From Thuidium tamariscinum (Eukaryota > Streptophyta > Bryopsida > Hypnales > Thuidiaceae): 64,000 nt of DNA. The notes under the pieces are model-generated. The model was not told the origin of the DNA, did not search any database, and saw nothing but the letters and a program-made list of their open reading frames with translations. Made by a program: the position numbers and the translations under genes. Location of the stretch: positions 13,264,098-13,328,097 of the forward strand of contig OX344756.2 of the NCBI GenBank assembly GCA_947034885.2, in the 5' to 3' direction. Below are positions 24,038-36,456 of the stretch, piece by piece (the first letter of the stretch is position 1; the number at the start of each line of letters is the position of its first letter).

Positions 24038-26177
24038 AAGTTTTTAGTATTTTGAAGTGCATTTGGGGCACGAGTCCTTTTGGGGTTAATGGCATTTTCG
24101 AATTTTGAATCATGATCTGTCCATGTCACGATTTTATTTAAAATTGCCATAAATTTCTCAGAGCTCCGCAAAAAGAATTTTGTCATTTGAATTTCATTTG
24201 TGAAACGTTTGTACACCTCTGAAAAATATATAACTCTCTTGAAGTTCACCCTAACATACTCAGATTGCAAGTCAGGGCGCTAATAGGTACTTCTACCTTA
24301 CTTACTACTTAGACCTTATACATCATGCAAATTGTTACACAACCTTATCAAGTATCTATGTGCACAACAACATCTACCAACAATAAATACTATTGATCTC
24401 ATTCCCCCCCCCATGAATACGTTTGCCTATCAAGTATCAAAGATCATAAACATTAATAGCTGAAATTTTCAAATGCTTTCAGTAATTCAAAAAATATAAT
24501 AGATTTCATTTGGGTTGCCATACATTGGTGCTCCGTATATATACTACGTATTATATATGCCGCACGTGTACATTCTCTCTATAACATAGACTATATATCA
24601 TTCTATACTTACGTATGCTATTATACTATGCCGATCTATTCATACGAACGCCGAAAGTGTTCATTGGGAGTAGGCCAGTTGAAAATACTAGTCCAACGAT
24701 TGATGATGCGTGCCAAACCGCCCGCATTCTCCGAGCCGTCTTTGCAAGGGCGCTCCAAGTACGCACGAAATGACATTGCCAAGTGTGAGTCCCCGATTCG
24801 TCACTGGGGACTCACGGGTTCTTTTTTCGCAATTCCTCCATAAACTAAGGCGTATTTGGGCTTATAAAACCCACAAAAGGGCATTAAACCGGTATTGGCA
24901 TTACACATACCAATGTGCCATTTAGTCATTAGGTGGGATTTAGGATAGTTTGCATCCAAAATGCCCTTATCGTAGCCAATTAGATGCCAAATTGATAGAG
25001 ACATGCAGGATTAGGGTAAGAAGCCTAAAAAGGCCCTGCCTAGGCTAGGGAGTCCTCATAGGGGGATCTAGGAGGAATCCCCCACTCCCCATAGCATCGA
25101 AGAGAATACGGACGAAATACTAACCTTGAAATGCAAGTACCAGGCGATTTCCTAATTCTTGGAGCACGCAGTGGGGATGCAGATTTGCATCCAAGTGGGG
25201 AGATCTCATGGGTGGTTCCCTCTGAAGTTTGGGAATTTTCCGACATTGTTTGGATATTTTCCCAGACGGTCAACCGCGGTGGATTTTGGGTGGGAATTCA
25301 AAAGAATATCCCAAAGTGCGGTAAAATCCCACTAAAAATCCGGCGAGGCGGTCTCACACCAACGGAGCGCTTTCCCAAGTTTCAAGACAAAACGATAGTC
25401 AGAAGATCCCGAATCGGCGACATTCCTCCCCAACTGACAAATTCAATGGCGGAAGCTGTAGTTGACCGGCGTACCGGGGCCATACGACATCGGAACAGAG
25501 CCTATCTTGGGTCTATTCTTACCCCCTTCCATCTACTTGGAAGATTGGTGAAGGTTTGGGGTCCAAAATTGCTAAACTCCAAAAGTTAGGAATTTATCCC
25601 AACTTTGATCCCAGCTTACACTAAGATTCCTCAAGAATTTGGACATAGTTTAAGGGGTGAAGGGTTTCCTTTAATCTAATTATGGCCTTCCGGAGCCAAT
25701 GGCGCAATCCGTTTGCCATTTGGAGCTAAACTCCAAAAGTTAGCCTTTTGGGGACAGCACATGGAGAAGAAATGGGGGTTTTAAGCCCCAATGCATTTTT
25801 GGGGAGTTTGGGCCCCATTAGCCGTGGGGAACGCGTAGGGAACGTATGGGGAACTTCGGGCACATGTGGGAGCAAGTACCACCTCAAAAAGTTAGTGGAG
25901 GTGGCTCATGTGCTTTGGTGTAAGTAATTTCAAATTAAGTAGGTGGGAACATATGGGAACTTCTCCCATGTGAGAACTTGTAGATTTTGGGGAAGGTAAA
26001 TTAGATGGTTTGCAAGTTCTTGTAAGGTTAGGTAAGATTTGAATTTCTCAATTCAAATTGTGTAGATTTTAGGTGGATAATTAGATTTGGGATGGGTAAA
26101 TATGTACGGACCTCCTAAATTCCCTCATCTAGTTATTCTTAGTAGATTAAGGGGGGGGGGTGTTGCTCCCTTTTGGG

Positions 26178-26185
26178 TATAAAAG
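26178..26185 (+). promoter_or_regulatory. TATA box in the LTR-like repeat
   Basis: TATAAAAG, 18 bases after a run of ten G. It is followed by a pyrimidine-rich CTCTCT stretch at 26200-26220, as in an LTR U3/R junction. Confidence 0.45.
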
Positions 26186-27136
26186 GGGCGGCATTCTCCT
26201 CTCATTCTCTCTCTCTCAACTCCTACCCATTTAAGGGAGGAGCACTATTGGGCCCGGGTTATGCCGGATTTCCTTTGGCTTTTGATGCCAAAGGAGCCTT
26301 TGATAGTTTTGGGGTTGTTGCACCCTTGGCTCTTGTGGTTTATAGTTGGGGACTTGAGACCCCCCCAAGTCTTGTGGGAACTTTTGTTAATTGATGGTGA
26401 TCCACCTTTTGTATTGTGAAACAAGTGAAAGTTGTTGTGGGAGAGACTAGTGAGGAACCGAGGGGTGACTTGGGAGGTGACTTAGAGAGTATGCTTGCAA
26501 TTTGTACCTACCTCCTTCCTCCCTCTTCTTGTGCATAAGGCTAATCTAGTCCCATGAGGGACGGCGGAGCCTTGACCTTCCTCTAAACACTTAGCATTTG
26601 TGAATAGGAAGTCCCTCTTTTCTCCCCCTTCTCTTGTCCACGGGAATAGATTGGTCCCATGAGGGACGGCGGAGCTATGGCCCCCCCAAGTCTCTAGGCA
26701 ATTAGAAGTCTTAGTCAAGTGTCAAAAATACATTCTCACGGCGAAGCTTTGAACCCCCTAAGTCTTAGCGGGGTGTCAAATGCAAGTCCCTTCACAATAG
26801 CAACAACGTTTAGTTTCCAACACCTTGGAAATTAACCCAACGTTTAGCTTCCAACAACTTAGTAAGCAAGTCCTCACATAGTTTAGGAGCAACTAGTGCC
26901 CACCCAACCACTTAGAATACACTTTAACATTATATTAGGAATTAAAAACCAGGGTCCAGCCCAAGTCCAGAGCCAGCCACATTTCGGAGCCAACCCCAGA
27001 CTAGAGCCAGCCCCGAGAGCCAGCCTCGCAGAGCCAGCCCCGTCGGAGCAAGCCCCGCAGAGCAGCCCGCAGAGCCGCTCCGGAGGGGGTCTGCGTGGGT
27101 ATTGGGGGCCGGGTATTGGAGGGAGGGCCGCAGCAG

Positions 27137-27310
27137 TTGGGAAATATGGTAATTGGGTAGTTTAGGGGAAAATATGGTAATTGGGTGGTTTAGGGGAAAA
27201 TATAGAAATTAGGTAGTTTAGGGGAAAACATAGAAATTAGGCAGTGTAGGGGAAAATATAGAAATTAGGTAGTGTGGGGAAAATATAGAAATTGGGTAGT
27301 TAAGGGGATA
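27137..27310 (+). repeat. 28-bp tandem repeat
   Basis: GGGGAAAATATAGAAATTAG-type units start at 27165, 27193, 27221, 27249 and 27276, giving a period of 27-28 bases and about six units. Confidence 0.75.
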
Positions 27311-27639
27311 GAATAGGAATTAGTGGAGCTAGGAGCTATTGCAAAAAAGACTTAATTGTAAGAAGCACCCGGAGAGGGATAATTAAAAGAGCCGGGGCCA
27401 AGACATGGCAATGATGGACGTGGCGTGGAGTGAAGAGGACCGGATCCACGGAACGGAGGTGGGCCTCTAGACCTTCCTTTGATTTAATTTGTTAAATGCA
27501 AGTAGGGGTTAATTAGTAGGAAAAGGTCAACATCCCAAGTGGGATTAAGGTCCGGCAATTAGCAAAGACAAATAGGAAGATAACCACAACTAGAATAGAA
27601 AGAAGAAGAAGGAATACCAATACATAGAGTGGAATGAAG

Positions 27640-27860
27640 TGAAGACAAATACGTAGAATAGAGGGGTACTCAATTAAAATACGTAAGTAGAAGTAGAACA
27701 ATACCAATACGTAGAGTAGAGGGGTACTCAATTAAAATACGTAAAATAGAAGTAGAACAATACCAATACGTAGAGTAGAGGTACTCAATTAAAATACGTA
27801 GACTAAAACCAAGACGAATACGTAGAGTAGGGCAAAAGAACACAAATACGTAGAATAGAT
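27640..27860 (+). repeat. 58-bp tandem repeat rich in TACGT
   Basis: GGGTACTCAATTAAAATACG recurs at 27664 and 27722, and with a 2-base deletion near 27780. AATACGTAGAGTAG continues beyond the array to about 27860. Confidence 0.7.
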
Positions 27861-28163
27861 TAAAACCAAGACAAATACATAGAATAGGATAATAGTACGA
27901 AGATGTAGAGATGGGGTAGGAAATACCATAAGTAAAGTGGGCTAAACAAACCCAAACACGTAGAAGTAGGATAAACGAGAACAAAGCATAAAAGTAGGAC
28001 AAGAGAACGAAACACATAGAGTAAGCGACAATTAAAAGTAGGACAAGGGAACGAAACAAACCCTAGGTAGGATAGTAAAAAAGATCCATTGCTTGGAAGG
28101 CACAATGGATTGACGCTTAGACACCCGTAGGTAGTAGAATTGTTAGAGCCTAGTTGTGATCGC

Positions 28164-29555
28164 TTAATTCCAAGGGTGGGAATGAAGCGCCCACACCAAG
28201 GCTTGGTGATCAAATTTGCTCATGCTTGCTGTTTCCATGTTCAACTTGTGGTACTCCTCTGACATGCAATCCCTGTTAATTGCCATGGCTATTTTGCACA
28301 CCGCGTACTCCTCCGTTGCAATGGATAAACTTGAAATTACTTGCACATTTTTGTCTTTTTCGTGCAAATATGCAATCTTGGAGGTCACCCACCAACGATT
28401 TTGCAAAGCAGCGTCCATCTCTTGTTTGGATGTGAACACGTACAATGACTTCGGTGGTTCTGTAACGTATAAAGTCATGCCCCAATCGCACACTCCAATG
28501 TACACGCGCGACTCGTCCGCGGGAAAGTGCAACATAATGTTGTCCAATGAGATATCATTGTGCAAATATCCTGCATCGTGCACCGCATGCATGATATGCA
28601 ACAACGCCCATGCTAGCTCCGTACGTTTCTTCCGAAATCATGCAAGATGGTCCGCGGCAATGACATCCGCATCCGTTGGCGAGCTATATTGCAAGTGCAT
28701 ACGTATATTGTCTGGATAAGTTCTATCCAAATGCATCATCTTCCGCAAGGTCCCGCCATTCCACCAATATGCATATCCTTCATTCATCGTTGCATGAACT
28801 GCAGAAAACCGTATCACTCCGGGATGGCCAATCCGCACCGCCATGGACTCGTTTTGGTGTTCCGCCTTTGCAAGATGAGGTAGTGTCTGTTGTACATTAG
28901 ATAGCTTTGCTGCAAACTCCCAATACTCAGGTATTTCACGGCATCCCCAAATTTGCACCTTCCGAATTGTTGCGTACCCGCCTTTGGTCACGACATTATC
29001 ACAATAAATCACGGTCGCCGTGTCTGGAAGCGCTATTAGATGCTTCCTGCCTTCCGTCAATTCAACCATTCCATCACTGATTTTCCACCAACCCATAGAT
29101 CCTCGTCTGTTCCTGGCAGACGTGAATGGAGCATATCGGTCGACAAACAATTCAGCCCTTAGAATGACTTGCTCAAATGTGGCATCATGTTCACGGTGAT
29201 GCTTCCCATACTTCGTTAAGATGGCCTTTGCATTCCACAACGCGTCATGCACCTTGTTTTTCAATAACTGCTCAAAGCCACTCTTATTCATCTCACTATG
29301 CCATTGTGGAACAGAAACCGCATCCATAAACCGTCGCCATATGTCATCCTTGAATTTTTTAGGACAGTCCTCATTGTAGCGAACATACTTCATCTGCAAG
29401 GACATCGTGTTCTCCGATTCGTAGAAGTCCACGATCACTTTAATCATTATATTATTCAATGCTTCAGAGGGCTTGTTTGCTTTTGCCTCCTCTTTAGATG
29501 GACTTGCCACTTCCTCCAGTTTCCTTTTACCCGCCTTCTTTGTTCGTCCCATCAT
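28164..29555 (-). pseudogene. Protein-kinase-like cargo gene with one in-frame stop and a replaced 3' end
   Basis: One continuous frame starts at ATG 29555 (a second ATG follows at 29552) and is interrupted only by TGA at 28638-28640 (codon 306). Kinase hallmarks span both sides of the stop: a glycine-rich loop GGYATIRKV (about residues 192-200), a lysine in EFAAKL (about 217), a hinge-like YWWNGGTLRKMM, then the catalytic loop HNDISLDN (about 332-339) and CDWG in place of DFG. Catalytic Asp and Asn are kept. The first 190 residues are a basic, helical region I do not recognise. The last codons (from about 28213) come from the LTR-like repeat, so the original C-terminus is lost. Island 2 lies 160 bp upstream. 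Replacing the stop with a CGA codon would need one C-to-T change. Confidence 0.7.
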
Positions 29556-29714
29556 GATAAAAATCACGTCAAAACTTCAAAAAAAAGCAACAAGGGGGCC
29601 CCAATAATGTCACCCTTGCTTTCCCTAGGAGGGGAACCAATGGAGACTTAAGAACTTAAGCCACCAAGCTTTCCACTCCACGCTTGCAAAATGCAAGGGA
29701 GAAAACAAGAGTGA

Positions 29715-29980
29715 GGGCGGACGGCTTAAACCACCCCTCTTATACCCTAGCGGATGCCCTAAACCTGTGCGGACGACCCGACGAGGCGCTGTCCGCCGTC
29801 CGATCGATCGGACAGGCGCGAACGGGCAGACAGATATGCGTCCGCCTCGTCGGACGGCAGTAGTCCGTCCGCCGACGCAATGCACATTGGAAACGCGTCC
29901 GCCCGATCGGGCGGACGAGAAGTCCGCCGTCCGATCGATCCGACGGACGACCATGATCAAGCGGGTGCCGTCCGCCTAAT
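29715..29980. promoter_or_regulatory. GTCCGC island 2, upstream of the kinase-like gene
   Basis: A dense GTCCGC/GCGGAC block with operator-like palindromes: GTCCGATCGATCGGAC (29798-29813) and GTCCGCCCGATCGGGCGGAC (29897-29916) are perfect, and GTCCGATCGATCCGAC (29929-29944) is one base off. A TATA-like TATAAGAG (29737-29744, minus strand) lies at its gene-side edge, so it sits where a promoter should be. Confidence 0.65.
29737..29744 (-). promoter_or_regulatory. TATA box of the kinase-like gene
   Basis: TATAAGAG on the minus strand, about 180 bp upstream of the start codon and on the gene side of the palindromic motifs. Confidence 0.45.
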
Positions 29981-29986
29981 CCAATG

Positions 29987-32900
29987 GTCTACTTTGTAGA
30001 AGGCCTTCATTTGAAATTTCACGTAAAGAGGGGCCAAAAAAATATGGAGAGGTTGAAATTTCTTAGAACATTTGTGTTCTATGACAAATTCCCATTTGGA
30101 AATTGAAATTGCCTACTTTTCGTGAGATTCCCAAAAATAGGCTACATTGCAATATTTGGAGTTTTTTGCTAAGTGCCCTATTCATTTGAAATTTCACATG
30201 AAAAGGGGCCGACAAAAATATAGAGAAGTTGGAATGTCATAGGACATTTATTTTCTATGATTAATTTCCATGCCACATTTGAAATTATCTAGTTTTGATT
30301 TTATTTCAAAAAATACGCCATGTAGCCATTTTTAGCTCTACTTTGTAAATGGCCTATTCATTTGAAATTTCACGTGAAGAGTGAAGATGGGCCGACAAAA
30401 ATATGGAGAAGTTGGAATGTCATAGGACATTTATGTTCTTTGACTAATTTCCATTCCACATTTGAAATTGTCTAGTTTTGATTTTATTTCAAAAAATACG
30501 CCACGTAGCCATTTTTGGGTCTACTTTGTGAATGGCCTATTCATTTGAAATTTCACGTGAAAAGGCGCCGACAAAAATATGGAGAAGTTGGAATGTCATA
30601 GGACATTTATGTTCTATGACAAATCTCCATTTGGAAATTGAAATTGCCTATTTTTTGTGAGATTCCCAAAAATAGGCTATATTGCAATATTTGGAGTTTT
30701 TTGCTAAGTGCCCTATTCATTTGAAATTTCACGTGAAAAGGGGCCAACAAAAATATGGAGAAGTTGGAATGTCATAGGACATTTATTTTCTATGATTAAT
30801 TTCCATGCCACATTTGAAATTATCTAGTTTTGATTTTATTTCAAAAAATACGCCATGTAGCCATTTTTAGCTCTACTTTGTAAATGGCCTATTCATTTCA
30901 AATTTCACGTGAAGAGTGAAGATGGGCCGACAAAAATATGGAGAAGTTGGAATGTCATAGGACATTTATGTTCTTTGACTAATTTCCATTCCACATTTGA
31001 AATTGTCTAGTTTTGATTTTATTTCAAAACATACGCCACGTAGTCATTTTTGGGTCTACTTTGTAAATAGCCTATTCATTTGAAATTTCACATGAAAAGG
31101 GGCCGACAAAAATATGGAGAAGTTGGAATGTCATAGGACATTTATGTTCTATGACGAATTTCCATTCCACATTTGAAATTGTCTTGTTTTGATTTTATTT
31201 GAAAAATTACGCCACGTAGCCATTTTGGGGTCTACTTTGTAAATGGCCTATTCATTTGAAACTTCACATGAAAAGGGGCCGAGAAAAATGTGGAGAAGTT
31301 GGAATGTCATAGTACATTTATTTTCTATGATTAATTTCCATTCCACATTTGAATTTGTCTAGTTTTGATTTTATTTCAAAAAATACGCCACGTAGCCATT
31401 TTTGGGTCTACTTTGTGAATGGCCTATTCATTTGAAATTTCACGTGAAAAGGCGCCGACAAAAATATGGAGAAGTTGGAATGTCATAGGACATTTATGTT
31501 CTATGACAAATCTCCATTTGGAAATTGAAATTGCCTATTTTTTGTGAGATTCCCAAAAATAGGCTATATTGCAATATTTGGAGTTTTTTGCTAAGTGCCC
31601 TATTCATTTGAAATTTCACGTGAAAAGGGGCCAACAAAAATATGGAGAAGTTGGAATGTCATAGGACATTTATTTTCTATGATTAATTTCCATGCCACAT
31701 TTGAATTTGTCTAGTTTGGATTTTATTTCAAAAAATACGCCACGTAGCCATTTTTGGGTCTACTTTGTGAATGGCCTATTCATTTGAAATTTCATGTGAA
31801 AAGGCGCCGACAAAAATATGGAGAAGTTGGGATGTCATAGGACATTTATGTTCTATGACAAATCTCCATTTGGAAATTGAAATTGCCTATTTTTTGTGAG
31901 ATTCCCAAAAATAGACTATATTGCGATATTTGGAGTTTTTTGCTAAGTGCCCTATTCATTTGAAATTTCACGTGAAAAGGGGCCGACAAAAATGTGGAGA
32001 AGTTGGAATGTCATAGGACATTTATGTTCTATGACGAATTTTCATTCCACATTTGAAATTGTCTAGTTTTGATTTTATTTGAAAAATTACGCCACGTAGC
32101 CATTTTGGGGTCTACTTTGTAAATGGCCTATTCATTTGAAATTTCACATGAAAAGGGGCCGATGAAAATGTGGAGAAGTTGGAATGTCATAGTACATTTA
32201 TTTCCTATGACTAATTTCCATTCCACATTTCAAATTGTCTAGTTTTGATTTTATTTCAAAATTTACGCCACGTAGCCATTTTTGGGTCTACTTTGTAAAT
32301 GGCGTATTCATTTCAAATTTCACGTGAAGAGTGAAGACGGGCCGACAAAAATATGGAGAAGTTGGAATGTAATAGGACATTTGTGTTCTATGACAAACTT
32401 CCATTTGGAAATTGAAATTGCCTATTTTTTGTGAGATTCCCCAAAATAGGCTACATTGCAATATTTGGAGTTTTTTGCTAAGTGCCCTATTCATTTGAAA
32501 TTTCACGTAAAAAGGGGCCGACAAAAATATGGAGAAGTTGGAATGTCATAGGACATTTATGTTCTATGACAAATTTCCATTTGGAAATTGAAATTGCCTA
32601 CTTTTTGTGAAATTCCCAAAAATAGGCTACATTGCAATATTTGGAGTTTTTTGCTAAGTGCCCTATTCATTTGAAATTTCACATGAAAAGGGGCCAACAA
32701 AAATATGGAGAAGTTGGAATGTCATAGGACATTTATGTTCTATGACAAATCTCCATTTGGAAATTGAAATTGCCTATTTTTTGTGAGATTCCCAAAAATA
32801 GGCTATATTGCGATATTTGGAGTTTTTTGCTAAGTGCCCTATTCATTTGAAATTTCACGTGAAAAGGGGCCAACAAAAATATGGAGAAGTTGGAATGTCA

Positions 32901-35732
32901 TAGGACATTTATGTTCTATGACAAATCTCCATTTGGAAATTGAAATTGCCTATTTTTTGTGAGATTCCCAAAAATAGGCTATATTGCGATATTTGGAGTT
33001 TTTTGCTAAGTGCCCTATTCATTTGAAATTTCACGTGAAAAGGGGCCGACAAAAATATGGAGAAGTTGGAATGTCATAGGACATTTATTTTCTATGATTA
33101 ATTTCCATGCCACATTTGAATTTGTCTAGTTTTGATTTTATTTCAAAAAATACGCCACGTAGCCATTTTTGGGTCTACTTTGTAAATAGCCTATTCATTT
33201 GAAATTTCACATGAAAAGGGGCCGACAAAAATATGGAGAAGTTGGAATGTTATAGGATATTTATTTTCTATGACGAATTCCCATTCCACATTTGAAATTG
33301 TCTAGTTTTGATTTTATTTCAAAAAATATGCCACGTAGCCATTTTTGGGTCTACTTTGTAAATGGCCTATTCATTTGAAATTTCACGTGAAAAGGGGCTG
33401 ACAAAAGTATAGAGAAGTTGGAATGTCATAGGACATTTATGTTCTATGACAAATTTCCATTTGGAAATTGAAGTTGCCTACTTTTTGTGAGATTCCCAAA
33501 AATAGGCTACATTGTGATATTTGGAGTTTTTTGCTAAGTGCCCTATTCATTTGAAATTTCATGTGAAAAGGGGCCGCCAAAAATATGGAGAAGTTGGAAT
33601 GTCATAGGACATTTATGTTCTATGACAAATCTCCATTTGGAAATTGAAATTGCCTATTTTTTGTGAGATTCCCCAAAATAGGCTACATTGCGATATTTGG
33701 AGTTTTTTGCTAAGTGCCCTATTCATTTGAAATTTTACGTGAAAAGGGGCCGCCAAAAATATTGAGAAGTTGGTATGTCATAGGACAGTTATTTTCTATG
33801 ATTTATTTCCATGCCACATTTGAAATTGTCTAGTTTTGATTTTATTTGAAAAATTACGCCACGTAGCTATTTTGGGGTCTACTTTGTAAATGGCCTAATC
33901 ATTTCAAATTTCACAAGAAAAGGGGCCAACAAAAATATGGAGAGTTTGGAATCTCATAGGACATCATTGTTCTATGACAAATTTTCATTCCACATTTCAA
34001 ATTGTCTAGTTTTGATTTTATTTCAAAAAATACGCCACGTAGCCATTTTTGGGTCTACTTTGTAAATGGCGTATTCATTTCAAATTTCACGTGAAGAGTG
34101 AAGACGGGCCGTCAAAAATATGGAGAAGTTGGAATGTCATTGGACATTTGTGTTCTATGACAAATTTCCATTTGGAAATTGAAATTGCCTATTTTTTGTG
34201 AGATTCCCAAAAATAGGCTACATTGTGATATTTGGAGTCTTTTGCTAAGTGCCCTATTCATTTGAAATTTCACATGAAAAGGGGCGATAAAAATATGGAG
34301 AAGTTGGAATGTCATAGGACATTTATTTTCTATGATTTATTTCCATGCCACATTTGAAATTGTCTAGTTTTGATTTTATTTCAAAAAATGTGCCACGTAG
34401 CCATTTTTGGGTCTACTTGGTAAATGGCCTATTCATTTGAAATTTCACATGAAAAGGGGCCGACAAAAATATGGAGAAGTTGGAATGTCATAGGACATCA
34501 TTGATCTATGACAAATTTTCATTCCACATTTTAAATTGTCTAGTTTTGATTTTATTTCAAAAAATTCGCCACGTAGCCATTTTTGGGTCTACTTTGTAAA
34601 TGGCGTATTCATTTCAAATTTCACGTGAAGAGTGAAGACGGGCCGTCAAAAATATGGAGAAGTTGGAATGTCATTGGACATTTGTGTTCTATGATAAATT
34701 TCCATTTGGAAATTGAAATTGCCTATTTTTTGTGAGATTCCCCAAAATAGGCTACATTGCGATATTTGGAGTTTTTTGCTAAGTGCCCTATTCATTTGAA
34801 ATTTCACGTGAAAAGGGGCCGACAAAAATATGGAGAAGTTGGAATGTCATAGGACAGTTATTTTCTATGATTTATTTCCATTCCACATTTGAAATTGTCT
34901 AGTTTTGATTTTATTTCAAAAAATATGCCACGTAGCCATTTTTTGGTCTACTTTGTAAATGGCGTATTCATTTCAAATTTCACGTGAAGAGTGAAGACGG
35001 GCCGACAAAAATATGGAGAAGTTGGAATGTAATAGGACATTTGTGTTCTATGACAAACTTCCATTTGGAAATTGAAATTGCCTATTTTTTGTGAGATTCC
35101 CCAAAATAGGCTACATTGCAATATTTGGAGTTTTTTGCTAAGTGCCCTATTCATTTGAAATTTCACGTAAAAAGGGGCCGACAAAAATATGGAGAAGTTG
35201 GAATGTCATAGGATATTTATATTCTATGACAAATCCCCATTTGGAAATTGGAATTGCCTACTTTTTGTGAGATTCCCAAAAATAGGCTACATTGCGATAT
35301 TTGGAGTTTTTTACTAAGTGCCCTATTCATTTGAAATTTCACGTGAAAAGGGGCCGCCAAAAATATGGAGAAGTTGGAATGTCATAGGACATTTATGTTC
35401 TATGACAAATCTCCATTTGGAAATTGAAATTGCCTACTTTTTGTGAGATTCCCAAAAATAGGCTACATTGCGATATTTGGAGTTTTTTGCTAAGTGCCCT
35501 ATTCATTTGAAATTTCACGTGAAAAGGGGCCGACAAAAATATGGAGAAGTTGGAATGTCATAGGACATTTATTTTCTATGACTAATTTCCATTCCACATT
35601 TGAATTTGTCTAGTTTTGATTTTATTTCAAAAAATACGCCACGTAGCCATTTTTGGGTCTACTTTGTAAATGGCCTATTCATTTCAAATTTCACATGAAG
35701 AGGGGCCAAAAGACTATGGAGAGGTTGGAATG
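29987..35732 (+). repeat. 176-bp satellite array, about 33 units
   Basis: The core TTCATTTGAAATTTCACGTG recurs about 34 times from 30008 to 35680. Spacing is almost always 175-177, and 183-184 where a short insertion (gaagagtgaagacggg) is present. Each unit has a constant half (core, GGGGCCGACAAAAATATGG, AGAAGTTGGAATGTCATAGG) and one of two alternative halves: type A (GTCTAGTTTTGATTTTATTT and ACGCCACGTAGCCA) or type B (GAAATTGCCTATTTTTTGTG and TTGGAGTTTTTTGCTAAG). A 237-bp segment at 32288 is repeated identically at 34948, 2660 bp away. Short open frames in the array are by-products of the repeat. Confidence 0.95.
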
Positions 35733-36456
35733 TCAGAAACAATTGGGGAAATTGGAATGTCATTGAATTTCGACTACGGATGAGGAATTAGGGCCTCTCT
35801 TATTTTATTCTCATACAAATTCTAAATAGTCATGCTAGAGATCAAATAGGGAAAAAAAAACACGTGAAAGTTTCATTCAACATCTTTGGACTACGGATGA
35901 GGAATTAGGGCCTCTCTTATTTTATTCTCATAAACTTAAATAAACTAACATGTAAGTCTTCTATTTCTTTTAACCCCAAAATGACCAAGTACTGCCTTGA
36001 CAAATTTCACAATTTTCAAAATGGGTCATCAAAATAATATTAGGTTCAAAGGTATAACAAGCATAACCCCAATCAAGTTTTTAGCTTATTAAATTCTACT
36101 TCACAATTCTAAGTTGTTTAAACTATGTTTCAAATATAAGTTCGAGGAGGCATTGTACCGGAGTACTAGAAAATAGGGGAAAACATTCTGATGCAATATT
36201 CATATTTAAATAATAACAATAGCTACACATTGGTTAATTTTAATACTACAGGTCAAAGGTCCCATCCATAGATCCAATATTGTACTCACGCATTTCAAAA
36301 ATTTGTATTTTCATAAATACTTATAGGTTCGTGAGTACCCCTCACCAACATTACAATACCATGCTTGCCACCACCTACGGTACATGGTAGTGGATTACAA
36401 TCATTACACCGTAGTGCGGACTAGCCACTACAAGAGTGTAGTCTTTTTGTTGTACT
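35733..36456. other. Spacer after the satellite, with a perfect 44-bp direct repeat
   Basis: No gene. A 44-bp segment starting GACTACGGATGAGGAATTAG is repeated exactly at 35772-35815 and 35889-35932 (117-bp spacing). This is the expected 3' side of the YVKM-domain gene. Confidence 0.6.

Larger units (their letters stand above)
22191..25569. other. Left interior of the giant element, no intact gene
   Basis: AT-rich to 24.3 kb, then more balanced. It contains a perfect hairpin at 22427-22451 (GCAATGTACA, 5-base loop, TGTACATTGC) and a pair of ~145-bp direct repeats. At 25131-25589 there is an open frame of 152 codons with no recognisable domain, probably part of the LTR-like insertion's flank. 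Confidence 0.4.
25570..28195 (+). mobile_element. LTR-retrotransposon-like repeat, copy 2
   Basis: Matches copy 1 (16920-21779) in ordered blocks. It contains a promoter-like segment (TATAAAAGGGG at 26178, followed by a CTCTCT-rich start region), short GAGGGACGGCGGAGC repeats near 26556 and 26660, a 28-bp tandem array (27137-27310) and 58-bp tandem units (27640-27860). No gag or pol coding sequence is seen. Its right end cuts into the kinase-like gene: the last 12 or so codons of that frame are encoded by this repeat. Limits are approximate and its class is uncertain. Confidence 0.45.

Noticed and set aside
25131-25589. A 152-codon open frame as a gene
   Set aside because: No recognisable domain, and it lies in the flank of a non-coding LTR-like repeat. 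I mention it but do not call it.
32288-35184. Open frames of 67-78 codons within the 176-bp array, two of them identical proteins
   Set aside because: They are translations of repeat units. The identity reflects the exact 2660-bp duplication, not a gene family.
29987-35732. CRISPR-like regular repeat array
   Set aside because: Units are contiguous 176-bp tandem repeats without unique spacers, in eukaryotic DNA.
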